Shown in pieces: positions 34,832 through 43,737 of a stretch of 64,000 nucleotides of DNA. The position numbers were made by a program, and so were the translations under genes. The notes under the pieces were generated by a model, which made no database searches, was not told the origin of the DNA, and worked only from the letters and a program-made list of their open reading frames with translations. This DNA comes from Daejeonella sp. H1SJ63 (GTDB lineage Bacteria; Bacteroidota; Bacteroidia; Sphingobacteriales; Sphingobacteriaceae). How positions within the stretch are numbered: position 1 is the first letter of the stretch; each line of letters opens with the position of its first letter. The stretch lies in contig NZ_JARKMZ010000028.1 of assembly GCF_029360775.1 (NCBI RefSeq), forward strand, positions 682,001 to 746,000, given 5' to 3'.

Positions 34832-36021
34832 TTGATGACTGGTAGTTTATAGAATTCAGGCTTTTTCTCTTCCGGGAAATTATAATTCTGGTAATCAGTA
34901 ACCACATTATACAATGTATCACGCTCAACCGGATGTCTGCCAACTTGCTTGATAAGATCTACCAGTTCTCTGGTACTCATTGCCGGATGCTGTTCTTCAG
35001 CACCAGCCATAGAATAGATCTTTGTAGTATCATCGAGGGTGCCATCAATATCGTCAACGCCAAAGTTAAGCGACAATTGCGCAGTACTTCTGCTGATCAT
35101 AGCCCAATAAGCTTTTATATGGTCGAAATTATCAAGATAAATTCTGGAAATCGCATAATTCCTGAGATCTTCAATTACTGAAACTTCGGGTACATGCGAC
35201 ATCTGATTGTCCTGATTTCTGAATTTCAGAGGAATAAAGGTTTGAAAACCACCTGTTCTGTCCTGAAGCCGGCGTAATTGATCCATATGATCAACTCGGT
35301 GTTTAAACTCTTCAATATGACCGTAAAGCATTGTTGCATTAGATCGCATTCCCAGTTTATGCCATTCTTCATGAATCTGAAGCCATTGCTCACCGGTACA
35401 TTTATCTTTAGCGATTTTTTCCCTGATTTCAGGTGCAAAAATCTCAGCGCCTCCACCGGGAATTGAATCCAAACCGGCTTCTTTCATCAGCTTCATGCCT
35501 GTAGCATAATCGATTTTTGCCTTTTTGAATATATAATGATACTCAACAGGGGTTAATGCCTTAACATGAAGATCTGGTCTGTGATTATGAATAGCTGTGA
35601 ACAGGTCTGAGTAAAATTTAAGATCATACTGCGGAAGAACCCCACCAACAATATGAACTTCCGTTACAGGCTGTGAATCATACTTTTTAACGATATCCAG
35701 CATTTCATCCATGGTATACTCCCATCCTTCTGAACGCTCCTTGATTAATACGGAGTATGAACAGAATTTACAGTCGTAAACACAAAGATTAGTGGGTTCA
35801 ATATGGAAATTCCGATTAAAATAGGTTTTGTTGCCATGGCGTTTTTCACGAATATAATTGGCAAGGACGCCAAGATATCCTAATTCGGCTTTTTCATACA
35901 GCAATAAACCCTCGTCAAAGGAAATACGCTCATTTGACCGTACTTTTTCAGCAATTTTTTTAAGTTCAGCAGGAAGATTTTCATCCCGGATCAGCAGATC
36001 TATATTTGGCTCGCCGTTCAT
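34828..36021 (-). CDS. mqnE: Aminofutalosine synthase (radical SAM)
   Basis: MqnE joins S-adenosylmethionine with 3-enolpyruvyl-benzoate to give aminofutalosine. The radical-SAM motif C-x3-C-x2-C is in NLCVYDCKFCSY near 67-78. Other marks are EVHIVGGVLPQYDL, a GGGAEIFAPEIR loop with its SIPGGG, RSNATMLYGHIE, NFGVDDIDGT and the C-terminal RHPVERDTLYN. I use the ATG at 36021 (397 residues): a longer frame would start with a TTG and run through the -7 box TATTTTTG. It is the first gene of the operon with the phosphatase and mqnA. Confidence 0.95.
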   Translation of the reverse strand: MNGEPNIDLLIRDENLPAELKKIAEKVRSNERISFDEGLLLYEKAELGYLGVLANYIREKRHGNKTYFNRNFHIEPTNLCVYDCKFCSYSVLIKERSEGWEYTMDEMLDIVKKYDSQPVTEVHIVGGVLPQYDLKFYSDLFTAIHNHRPDLHVKALTPVEYHYIFKKAKIDYATGMKLMKEAGLDSIPGGGAEIFAPEIREKIAKDKCTGEQWLQIHEEWHKLGMRSNATMLYGHIEEFKHRVDHMDQLRRLQDRTGGFQTFIPLKFRNQDNQMSHVPEVSVIEDLRNYAISRIYLDNFDHIKAYWAMISRSTAQLSLNFGVDDIDGTLDDTTKIYSMAGAEEQHPAMSTRELVDLIKQVGRHPVERDTLYNVVTDYQNYNFPEEKKPEFYKLPVIN

Positions 36022-36034
36022 TATTTTCTTTGCA

Positions 36035-36042
36035 CAAAAATA
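36035..36042 (-). promoter_or_regulatory. -7 promoter element of the mqnE operon
   Basis: TATTTTTG on the minus strand, an exact match to TAnnTTTG, 13 nt upstream of the mqnE ATG. Predicted start about 4-5 nt downstream of the box. No TTG is at the usual -33 distance. Confidence 0.5.
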
Positions 36043-36261
36043 CAATATTGTACTTCAATCATTATCATTTGCTTGTAAAAGGCAGTAAATTTTGTAAAAA
36101 ATCAAAATACACAATGTCTGCAATAAATCAATTATTTCTGATATCGTTTAATCTTTAATTAACTTGCCTGAAATTTGTTCAGGAACGTTAAATCTGATGA
36201 TATGAACCCATCATGATTTTGCTTAAACCCGCAGGGGTATGATTATCAAATCATGAGCGCG

Positions 36262-36284
36262 CTGCCTATCTACCGGCAGGCAGG
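36262..36284. repeat. Short GC-rich inverted repeat CTGCC/GGCAG
   Basis: The sequence CTGCCTATCTACCGGCAGGC contains CTGCC pairing with GGCAG across an 8-nt loop. It is strikingly GC-rich against its AT-rich surroundings. It resembles dispersed repeats of the TACCGGCAGGCAGG type that I believe occur in genomes of this group, which needs checking. It lies in the leader of the next gene, not in its conserved coding part. Confidence 0.4.
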
Positions 36285-36312
36285 TTCGTCTCCATTAAAA
36301 AAAAATAAACAG

Positions 36313-37446
36313 ATGAAAATTGAAACTATTGCAATTCATGCAGGAAACAGAAAAGATAAGGATACCCATGCAGCAATTCAACCCATAACCCTGTCAACTA
36401 CATTTGAACGTGGTGAAGATGGTGATTATCCGGGAGGTTTCATTTACTCAAGAATTGATAATCCAAACCGAAGCGCACTTGAGAATGTTATTGCAAAGTT
36501 GGAAGGTGCAGAAGATGCAGCGGCTTTCTCTTCAGGAAATGCCGCCGGATCTGCAGTATTTCAGGCATTAGGTACAGGTGCTCATATCATTGCTCCTGAT
36601 GATATGTATCATGGCCTCAGAAATCAGCTACTTCAGGTTTTCAAGGGCATTATTGATGTCTCATTTGTTGACCAGAGCTCAATTGAAGCCATAAAAGCTG
36701 CCATAAGACCGGAAACAAAGTTAATCTGGATTGAGACCCCATCTAATCCATTATTGAAAGTTTGCGATATAAGATCAATCGCAACACTGGCAAAAGAAAA
36801 AAATATCATTATTGTCTGTGATAATACATTCAGTACCCCCATTAACCAAAGGCCTCTTCAGCTTGGATGCGACATTGTAATGCATTCAACAACAAAATAT
36901 CTGAGCGGGCATAGTGATGTGATAGGCGGGGCACTTGCATGTAATACAAACAATGACTTCTGGAAAAAAATCAGGAATGTTCAGGTGCTTGCAGGAGCAG
37001 TCCCCTCTCCCTTTGATTCATACTTAACCGTTAGAGGAATTAAAACTTTACCTTATCGTATGAAGGGACACAGTTCAAATGCAGCTATTGTAGCAGAATA
37101 TCTGAATAATCATCCTCTTGTTGAAAAGGTATTTTATCCCGGATTAAAAGATCATACAGGTTATGTTATAGCCAAAAGTCAGATGAGTGCTTTTGGCGGA
37201 ATGCTTTCATTCCTTGTAAAAGGAGGCTCTGATGAAGCCAGAAAAGTAGTTAATTCTGTTAAAATATTTACGCAGGCTACCAGCCTTGGAGGAGTTGAAA
37301 GTCTGATTGAACACAGAGCATCAATCGAAGGACCTGAAACTAAAACACCGCAAAACTTAATTCGTGTTTCTGTCGGGCTGGAAAACGCTGATGATCTTAT
37401 AGAGGATCTGGGAATGGCTCTGTTAAAGATTGGCAAAATTAAGTAG
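36313..37446 (+). CDS. PLP-dependent transsulfuration enzyme (cystathionine gamma-synthase/lyase type)
   Basis: A 377-residue Cys/Met-metabolism PLP enzyme. It opens with ETIAIHAGNRKD and has GGFIYSRIDNPNRSALE, AAAFSSGNAAG, IETPSNPLLKVCDI, DNTFSTPINQRPLQLG and the PLP lysine near residue 195 in HSTTKYLSGHSDVIGG. Tail motif SVGLENADDLIEDL is typical. Cystathionine synthase, beta-lyase and gamma-lyase cannot be separated by eye; the methionine gene context favours an anabolic role. The ATG at 36313 is chosen, because the upstream in-frame ATG at 36253 adds 20 residues coded across the GC-rich repeat. It precedes the SAM-riboswitch operon. Confidence 0.92.
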   Translation: MKIETIAIHAGNRKDKDTHAAIQPITLSTTFERGEDGDYPGGFIYSRIDNPNRSALENVIAKLEGAEDAAAFSSGNAAGSAVFQALGTGAHIIAPDDMYHGLRNQLLQVFKGIIDVSFVDQSSIEAIKAAIRPETKLIWIETPSNPLLKVCDIRSIATLAKEKNIIIVCDNTFSTPINQRPLQLGCDIVMHSTTKYLSGHSDVIGGALACNTNNDFWKKIRNVQVLAGAVPSPFDSYLTVRGIKTLPYRMKGHSSNAAIVAEYLNNHPLVEKVFYPGLKDHTGYVIAKSQMSAFGGMLSFLVKGGSDEARKVVNSVKIFTQATSLGGVESLIEHRASIEGPETKTPQNLIRVSVGLENADDLIEDLGMALLKIGKIK

Positions 37447-37484
37447 CTGTAAAACAAGTGTTTACATAAATAATAAGAATTAAA

Positions 37485-37517
37485 TTTGGTTTCAATACCT
37501 GATTAAATATATATTTG
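37485..37517 (+). promoter_or_regulatory. Promoter of the SAM-riboswitch methionine operon
   Basis: TTTG at 37485-37488 and TATATTTG at 37510-37517 are separated by 21 nt, matching both parts of the Bacteroidota consensus. Transcription should start near 37522, about 48 nt before the aptamer. The sequence TTTGGTnnCAATACC is present twice here (37485 and 37526), once overlapping the -33 box. Confidence 0.7.
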
Positions 37518-37569
37518 AAATAATATTTGGTAGCAATACCAATCTGTCTTCAATAAAGTTGTTTTATTG

Positions 37570-37673
37570 ATTTATACAGAAGTGGCGAGAGATCAGGCTC
37601 TATGACCCACTGACAACCCCCCGCTTAATTCGGGGAAGGTGCCAATTCCTGTCCCGTTTGGGAAACTATAAAT
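37570..37673 (+). promoter_or_regulatory. SAM-I riboswitch (S-box aptamer)
   Basis: The aptamer elements occur in order. P1 ATTTATA (37570-37576) pairs with TATAAAT (37667-37673). The kink-turn and P2 region is GGCGAGAGATCAGGCTC, then TATGACCCACTGACAACC. P3 is CCCCG/CGGGG (37619-37623 with 37631-37635). The joining segment AAGGTGCCAATTCCTG is diagnostic for SAM-I, and P4 is TCCC-GTTT-GGGA (37652-37663). SAM binding should lower expression of the downstream methionine genes. No classic terminator follows P1; a 42-codon leader ORF begins 11 nt after it, so the expression platform may act on translation. Confidence 0.92.
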
Positions 37674-37683
37674 TTATTTTAAG

Positions 37684-37812
37684 ATGAAACAAGTAACAAG
37701 ATCCACTCCCGTATTTCCGTTACCGGATGCTTCGGCAAAAGGCCAAGAATTTCTTCAAGAAACTTGTGCAACAATGTGTTGTATGTGTATGTCTGAATAT
37801 TATTGTTGTTAG
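37684..37812 (+). CDS. 42-residue Cys/Met-rich leader ORF between the SAM riboswitch and metY
   Basis: An ATG 11 nt after the aptamer opens a 42-codon frame ending in TAG at 37812. The N-terminal half (KQVTRSTPVFPLPDASA) is ordinary. The last 15 residues, CATMCCMCMSEYYCC, hold six Cys (28, 32, 33, 35, 41, 42) and three Met. All Cys codons are TGT. The product could be a leader peptide whose translation senses Cys or Met supply, or a small metal- or thiol-binding protein. The terminal Cys-Cys-stop codons are one arm of an RNA stem with 37837-37846. It is too short for routine gene calling and I know of no family name. Confidence 0.65.
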   Translation: MKQVTRSTPVFPLPDASAKGQEFLQETCATMCCMCMSEYYCC

Positions 37813-37846
37813 TGCATTCCTTTCCGGAAAAAAGCCCTAATAACAA
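37803..37846 (+). promoter_or_regulatory. RNA stem overlapping the leader-ORF stop codon
   Basis: TTGTTGTTAG (37803-37812, the last Cys codons and TAG) can pair with CTAATAACAA (37837-37846), 10 bp with one G-U. The loop holds the palindrome TTTCCGGAAA. The 3' arm can alternatively pair downstream (AACAA 37842-37846 with TTGTT 37853-37857), so the two structures exclude each other. A ribosome at the end of the leader ORF would block the first stem. No T-tract follows directly, so a translational rather than terminator effect is more likely. Confidence 0.45.
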
Positions 37847-37864
37847 TTCAGTTTGTTGAGCTAA

Positions 37865-39217
<1,353 letters not shown>

Positions 39218-39236
39218 TCCGGAATTAAAGAAATAC

Positions 39237-39261
39237 CATGCCTGATCGATGATCAGGCATG
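39237..39261 (+). promoter_or_regulatory. Perfect hairpin in the metY-metX gap
   Basis: CATGCCTGATC (39237-39247) and GATCAGGCATG (39251-39261) form an 11-bp stem with a 3-nt loop. There is no T-run after it, so it is not a standard terminator. It may stabilise the upstream message or set the ratio of metY to metX expression. It ends 13 nt before the metX ATG. Confidence 0.6.
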
Positions 39262-39274
39262 CTTAAAGAATAAA

Positions 39275-40336
39275 ATGAATACTGTAAAATCATATAAGCA
39301 TAAAAAAACTTTCAGTCTGGAAAGTGGTAAAAAAATTAAAGATCTCGAGATTGCTTATCATACTTACGGATCATTAAATGAGAAGAAAGATAATGTCATT
39401 TGGGTCTGTCATGCATTAACGGCAAACTCTGATGTTTTCGATTGGTGGAAAGGTCTTTTTGGTGAGAACTGTTTATTTAACCCAAAAGATCATTTCATTG
39501 TATGTGCAAATGTTCTTGGTTCTAATTATGGCACAACTTCCCCCCTAAGTATAAACCACACTACCGGACTACCCTACTATCTTTCATTTCCTGAGTTTAC
39601 AGTACGAGATCTTGCTGCTGCCCATAAAATTCTTGCTGATTATCTGAACCTTGAGCAAATTGCCATGGTTATTGGCGGTTCCTTAGGTGGACAACAAGCC
39701 ATTGAATGGTCTATTCTGGAGCCCCACAGAATAAAAAGGCTGGTACTTATAGCCACAAATGCACAGCATTCACCCTGGGGAATTGCATTTAATGAAAGTC
39801 AGCGTCTTGCTATCACTGCCGATCGTACATTTTATTCCCAAACACCTGATGGTGGAAGTAAAGGGTTAAAAGCTGCACGTAGTTTTGCACTTCTTTCATA
39901 CAGAACCTACGAAATATATGCTACAACCCAGCTGGAGATAAATACTGATAAAGTAAGTGATTTTAAAGCCTCTTCATATCAGAGTTATCAGGGCGAAAAA
40001 CTTGTAAATCGCTATAATGCTTACAGTTATTGGTACTTAACTAAAGCAATGGACAGTCATAATATAGGTCGTAAGCGAGGAACTGTAGAAGAAGTTTTAA
40101 AACAAATAAAAGCTAAAACGCTTGTCATTGGTATACCTAACGATGTTCTTTTCCCTGTTCAGGAACAAGAATTTATGGCAAAATATATTCCTAATGCCCA
40201 GTTTGCGGAATTAAATTCCCTGTACGGACATGATGGGTTTTTAATTGAAACAGAAGTACTTACACATATTTTAGGAATTTTTTTAAAAACTGCTGATTCT
40301 GAAAATCCGGTGATCAGCCTGCATAAAATAGCATAA
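39275..40336 (+). CDS. metX: Homoserine O-acetyltransferase
   Basis: MetX acetylates homoserine with acetyl-CoA, giving the substrate of MetY. It is an alpha/beta-hydrolase: CHALTANSDVFDWW near 49-62 contributes to the oxyanion hole, the nucleophile is Ser136 in IGGSLGGQQAIEW, a late Asp lies in PNDVLFP, and His319 is in YGHDGFLIE. NVLGSNYGTTSPLS is also a family block. Length (353) is normal. Whether acetyl- or succinyl-CoA is used cannot be read by eye alone, but the neighbouring O-acetylhomoserine enzyme supports acetylation. Confidence 0.95.
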   Translation: MNTVKSYKHKKTFSLESGKKIKDLEIAYHTYGSLNEKKDNVIWVCHALTANSDVFDWWKGLFGENCLFNPKDHFIVCANVLGSNYGTTSPLSINHTTGLPYYLSFPEFTVRDLAAAHKILADYLNLEQIAMVIGGSLGGQQAIEWSILEPHRIKRLVLIATNAQHSPWGIAFNESQRLAITADRTFYSQTPDGGSKGLKAARSFALLSYRTYEIYATTQLEINTDKVSDFKASSYQSYQGEKLVNRYNAYSYWYLTKAMDSHNIGRKRGTVEEVLKQIKAKTLVIGIPNDVLFPVQEQEFMAKYIPNAQFAELNSLYGHDGFLIETEVLTHILGIFLKTADSENPVISLHKIA

Positions 40337-40337
40337 C

Positions 40338-41570
40338 ATGAGTAAAAGATTAACAATTGGATTATTTGGATTTGGAGTTGTAGGTCAGGGTTTACATGAT
40401 ATCATAAGTACTAAAGATCTGAATATTGAGATCCGAAAAATTGCAATAAAGAATCCCGAAAAACAAAGATCTCTTCCAGCATCATTATTTACGACTGATG
40501 CTGATGAAATATTAAATGATCCGCAGATTAATACTGTAATTGAGCTCATTAATGATGCCGATGCAGCGTTTGAAATTGTTTCAAGAGCTTTGTCCGGAGG
40601 AAAAAATGTTGTTTCTGCTAATAAAAAGATGATTGCCGAGCATTTGGATGAGTTGGTTGAATTACAGGAGAAGTATGGTACATCATTGCTTTATGAAGGT
40701 GCAGTTTGCGGAAGTATTCCAATTATCAGAAACCTGGAAGAGTATTATGATAATGAACTGCTCCACTCTATCAGTGGTATATTTAATGGTTCATCAAATT
40801 ATATTCTTTCAAAGATTGCCAATGAAGGATTGGAATATTCTGATGCTTTAAAACAGGCTCAGGACCTGGGTTTTGCTGAAAAAGATCCCCTTCTTGATGT
40901 TGGTGGTTATGATCCGAAATTTAAATTAATTATTGCAGCGGCTCATGCTTATGGTGTTTTTGTCAGACCTGAAGAAGTCCTGAATATTGGGATTCAGAAT
41001 TTTTCATCTGCAGATTTACATTTTGCACAGGAACATAATCTTAAAATTAAACTGGTGCCAACGGCAAAGAAACTAAATGAAAAAGAGCTTGCATTATATG
41101 TTATTCCTAAGTTGGTTCCAAAAAGCGACTTCCTGTATAATGTAGAGAATGAATACAATGCAGTATCAGTTAAAGCTGCATTTGCAGATCAGCAATTATT
41201 TTACGGTAAAGGAGCCGGAGGCCATCCAACCGGTTCGGCGGTTCTTTCGGATGTTGCTGCATTACGATATGATTACCGTTATGAGTATAAGAAATATCAT
41301 CAGGAATCGAAATTAAAACTTCAAAATGATCATGTTATCCCTGTTTATATCCGTTATAACCATGATGATCTGATTAATGATATTCATTTCGAGTTCATTG
41401 CTGAACAGCACAAGAGTATGGAAATTAAGTATGTACTTGGCGGTGTTAAGATCAGTGAATTGATCTCTAAAAAATATCAGATACTTGAAGATGGGGCCTT
41501 CCTTGCCCAGGCTGGTGCACTTACCGAAAAGTTCGAAGAATTAAAAGGTATAAAGCTTGAAAAAGCATAA
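40338..41570 (+). CDS. hom: Homoserine dehydrogenase
   Basis: Hom reduces aspartate semialdehyde to homoserine. The N-terminal NAD(P) motif is GLFGFGVVGQGLH near 7-19. NVVSANKKMIAEH follows, then EGAVCGSIPIIR and the catalytic region GIFNGSSNYILSKI, with the key Lys and Glu further on (LGFAEKDPLLDVGGYD). GKGAGGHPTGSAVLSD is the C-terminal signature. It is a separate enzyme without a fused aspartokinase domain, unlike the ThrA fusion many Bacteroidota have. Its place behind metY-metX under a SAM riboswitch suggests homoserine supply for methionine. The remaining C-terminal segment, about 60 residues, may be a small regulatory domain. Confidence 0.94.
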   Translation: MSKRLTIGLFGFGVVGQGLHDIISTKDLNIEIRKIAIKNPEKQRSLPASLFTTDADEILNDPQINTVIELINDADAAFEIVSRALSGGKNVVSANKKMIAEHLDELVELQEKYGTSLLYEGAVCGSIPIIRNLEEYYDNELLHSISGIFNGSSNYILSKIANEGLEYSDALKQAQDLGFAEKDPLLDVGGYDPKFKLIIAAAHAYGVFVRPEEVLNIGIQNFSSADLHFAQEHNLKIKLVPTAKKLNEKELALYVIPKLVPKSDFLYNVENEYNAVSVKAAFADQQLFYGKGAGGHPTGSAVLSDVAALRYDYRYEYKKYHQESKLKLQNDHVIPVYIRYNHDDLINDIHFEFIAEQHKSMEIKYVLGGVKISELISKKYQILEDGAFLAQAGALTEKFEELKGIKLEKA

Positions 41571-41572
41571 AT

Positions 41573-41610
41573 AAAAAAAGATCCTCCAGGAATTATGGAG
41601 GATCTTTTTT
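41573..41610. terminator. Bidirectional terminator between hom and the SGNH hydrolase gene
   Basis: AAAAAGATCCTCC pairs with GGAGGATCTTTTT around a 9-nt loop, with A- and T-tracts on the outer sides, so it ends the methionine operon on the plus strand. On the minus strand it begins at the SGNH stop codon and can end that gene too. Confidence 0.88.
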
Positions 41611-42280
41611 ATTTTCTGAGAAAAGGGTTAAATGCCTTCTGCCATATCATATACCCTTTTTTGTTCATATGGAGTTTGTCCTCAAGAAAGATATCGGTCA
41701 TGGGACTTCCATCCTTAAGAATCATTTTCGAATAAACGTCAATAAAAGCAGTGTTCGTCTTTTTCTTCAGGAATTTTTCGATCATTTCATTTCCACGTCG
41801 AAATTCAGCCAGATATTTTGATCTGGAGGGGCTTGGTTTCATGGAAACATATACAATTTCTGTTTTAGGCAGCTTTGTTCTGATCATATTGAATAACCTT
41901 GAAAAACGGTAAAAAACAGTATCTGCAGTTATATTTATACCTGATGGGAAATCATTTTCTCCACAATAAATCAAAACCTGTGAAGGCTGATACGGATAAA
42001 TTATCTCAGGTGCAAAGCGAATTACATCCGGTAAGCTTGATCCACCAAATCCGCGGTTTATTATGGTATGACCCGGAAAATAACTTTGAACGTCTTTCCA
42101 GTTTGTGAAAGAGGAACTACCTACCAATAGAATTGCTCCTTTAGGCGGAAAGTTTATGCTATCCTGCTTCCTGAAAGCATCTATTGAACTTTGAAATGGG
42201 ATTTTCTGCTGAGAAAAGACATTGGTACAGATACCCTGAAACAGGAATATTGTGAGTATGAATAACTTCATTTTTTTCAT
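41609..42280 (-). CDS. Exported SGNH/GDSL-family hydrolase
   Basis: The 223-residue protein has a signal peptide (KLFILTIFLFQGICTNVFSQ). The SGNH blocks follow: ILLVGSSSFTNW (block I, nucleophile Ser), INRGFGGSS (block II Gly), YCGENDF (block III Asn) and DKLHMNKKGY (block V Asp/His). GDSL esterases of this kind remove acyl groups from glycans or lipids; the target is unknown. It is periplasmic or secreted. It sits alone between the methionine operon and the E2 gene. Confidence 0.87.
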   Translation of the reverse strand: MKKMKLFILTIFLFQGICTNVFSQQKIPFQSSIDAFRKQDSINFPPKGAILLVGSSSFTNWKDVQSYFPGHTIINRGFGGSSLPDVIRFAPEIIYPYQPSQVLIYCGENDFPSGINITADTVFYRFSRLFNMIRTKLPKTEIVYVSMKPSPSRSKYLAEFRRGNEMIEKFLKKKTNTAFIDVYSKMILKDGSPMTDIFLEDKLHMNKKGYMIWQKAFNPFLRK

Positions 42281-42327
42281 ACAGCAATATATACTCTTCC
42301 TGAATTAATTCAAAGGCTGATAATTGA

Positions 42328-43683
42328 TTATATCTCCCGGTTCACATCCCAGGCTTCAAGATAATCTGCCACTCTTCTAACAAACGACCCGCCCAGTGAG
42401 CCATCAACTACACGGTGATCATAAGATAATGAAAGAAACATCATATGTCTGATCGCTATCACATCACCAAACTCAGTCTCAATAACAGCTGGTTTTTTCT
42501 TAATCGCACCTACAGCCAGAATTGCTGCCTGAGGTTGATTAATAATCGGGGTACCCATCACATTTCCGAATGTTCCAACATTTGTTAAGGTAAAGGTTCC
42601 ACCCTGAGTTTCATCAGGTTTTAATTTAGCTTGACGAGCCCTTGATGCAAGATCATTTACAGCTTTAGTTAATCCAAATAAATTAAGCTGATCAGCATTT
42701 TTAATTACAGGAACAATCAAATTGCCACTGGGCAACGCTGCAGCCATTCCGATATTAATATCCCTTTTCTTTATGATTTGAGTTCCGCTTACTGAAATAT
42801 TAATCATTGGCAGATCTTTAATTGCTTTTGCCACTGCCTCAATAAAAATCGGAGTAAAAGTTATCTTCTCTCCTTCCCGCTTTTCAAAACTGCTTTTCAC
42901 CCGATCACGCCATGCAACAAGATTAGTAACATCGGCCTCCACAAATGAAGTTACATGCGGAGAAGTTTGTTTGCTCATCACCATATGATCGGCAATAAGT
43001 CTCCTCATTCGATCCATTTCAATGATTTCGTCACCACCTGATACTGAACTCACCGGGGCAGATGAAGTAACAGTTGATGGCCTTGACTGCTGTGTAATCG
43101 CAGGTTCAGGAGCCATCGCAGGCTTAGCGGCTGCAACAACATGACCCGAACTTTGTCTGTTCTTTAAATATTCAGTAATATCCTGTTTTGTAACACGGCC
43201 TTCTGAACCCGAACCCTGAATTGTATTAAGCTCGGCCAGGCTAATCCCCTCCTCCGCTGCCATACTCTTTACAAGCGGAGAGTAAAAACGACTTGCACCA
43301 CTAAAATCTGCTTTATCTGACCTTACCGGCTGAGCAATTGTTGCGGTTTGAACCGGCTGAGTACTGATAAGCTGTTCGGCAATAACCGGCTGTTGTATAT
43401 CCTGAACAGGCTCTGCCTTAGATTCCATAATCTGAGAAGAAGCATCAGTCTCAATTGTAGCAATAACAGCACCTACCTGAACTATATCATCTTCCTTAAA
43501 AAAGGTTTTAATTAGCTTACCCGCAACTGGTGAAGGAACCTCTGAGTCAACTTTATCTGTGGCTATTTCAAGTACAGATTCATCAATTTCAATCATATCC
43601 CCCGGTTGCTTCACCCACTTTATGATAGTAGCTTCAGCAACACTTTCACCCATTTTAGGCAGAACTAATTCATATAAAGCCAT
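42328..43683 (-). CDS. 2-oxoacid dehydrogenase E2 (dihydrolipoamide acyltransferase)
   Basis: This is the acyl-transferring core of a pyruvate, branched-chain or 2-oxoglutarate dehydrogenase complex. One lipoyl domain carries Lys44 in EIATDKVDSEVPSP. A Pro/Gln/Thr-rich linker follows, then a peripheral subunit-binding domain near 130-167 (YSPLVKSMAAEEGIS, GSGSEGRVTKQDI). The catalytic domain ends with the His423/Asp427 motif SYDHRVVDGSLGG. A single lipoyl domain and no neighbouring E1 or E3 gene leave the substrate open. It is upstream of nothing related in this window, so the E1 gene must lie elsewhere. Confidence 0.94.
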   Translation of the reverse strand: MALYELVLPKMGESVAEATIIKWVKQPGDMIEIDESVLEIATDKVDSEVPSPVAGKLIKTFFKEDDIVQVGAVIATIETDASSQIMESKAEPVQDIQQPVIAEQLISTQPVQTATIAQPVRSDKADFSGASRFYSPLVKSMAAEEGISLAELNTIQGSGSEGRVTKQDITEYLKNRQSSGHVVAAAKPAMAPEPAITQQSRPSTVTSSAPVSSVSGGDEIIEMDRMRRLIADHMVMSKQTSPHVTSFVEADVTNLVAWRDRVKSSFEKREGEKITFTPIFIEAVAKAIKDLPMINISVSGTQIIKKRDINIGMAAALPSGNLIVPVIKNADQLNLFGLTKAVNDLASRARQAKLKPDETQGGTFTLTNVGTFGNVMGTPIINQPQAAILAVGAIKKKPAVIETEFGDVIAIRHMMFLSLSYDHRVVDGSLGGSFVRRVADYLEAWDVNREI

Positions 43684-43737
43684 ATTCGAATATTTTAAAA
43701 GAATTGGTTAAGTATTGGCAAAATTAAACTTTTTCGC

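Noticed and set aside
36120-36252. A second SAM riboswitch upstream of the transsulfuration gene
   Set aside because: A TGATG/CATCA hairpin is present, but no SAM-I joining sequence, SAM-II or SAM-III pattern could be matched.
36253-36312. N-terminal extension of the transsulfuration enzyme from the ATG at 36253
   Set aside because: The 20 extra codons cross a GC-rich repeat and do not resemble the family N-terminus, which begins at the ATG at 36313.
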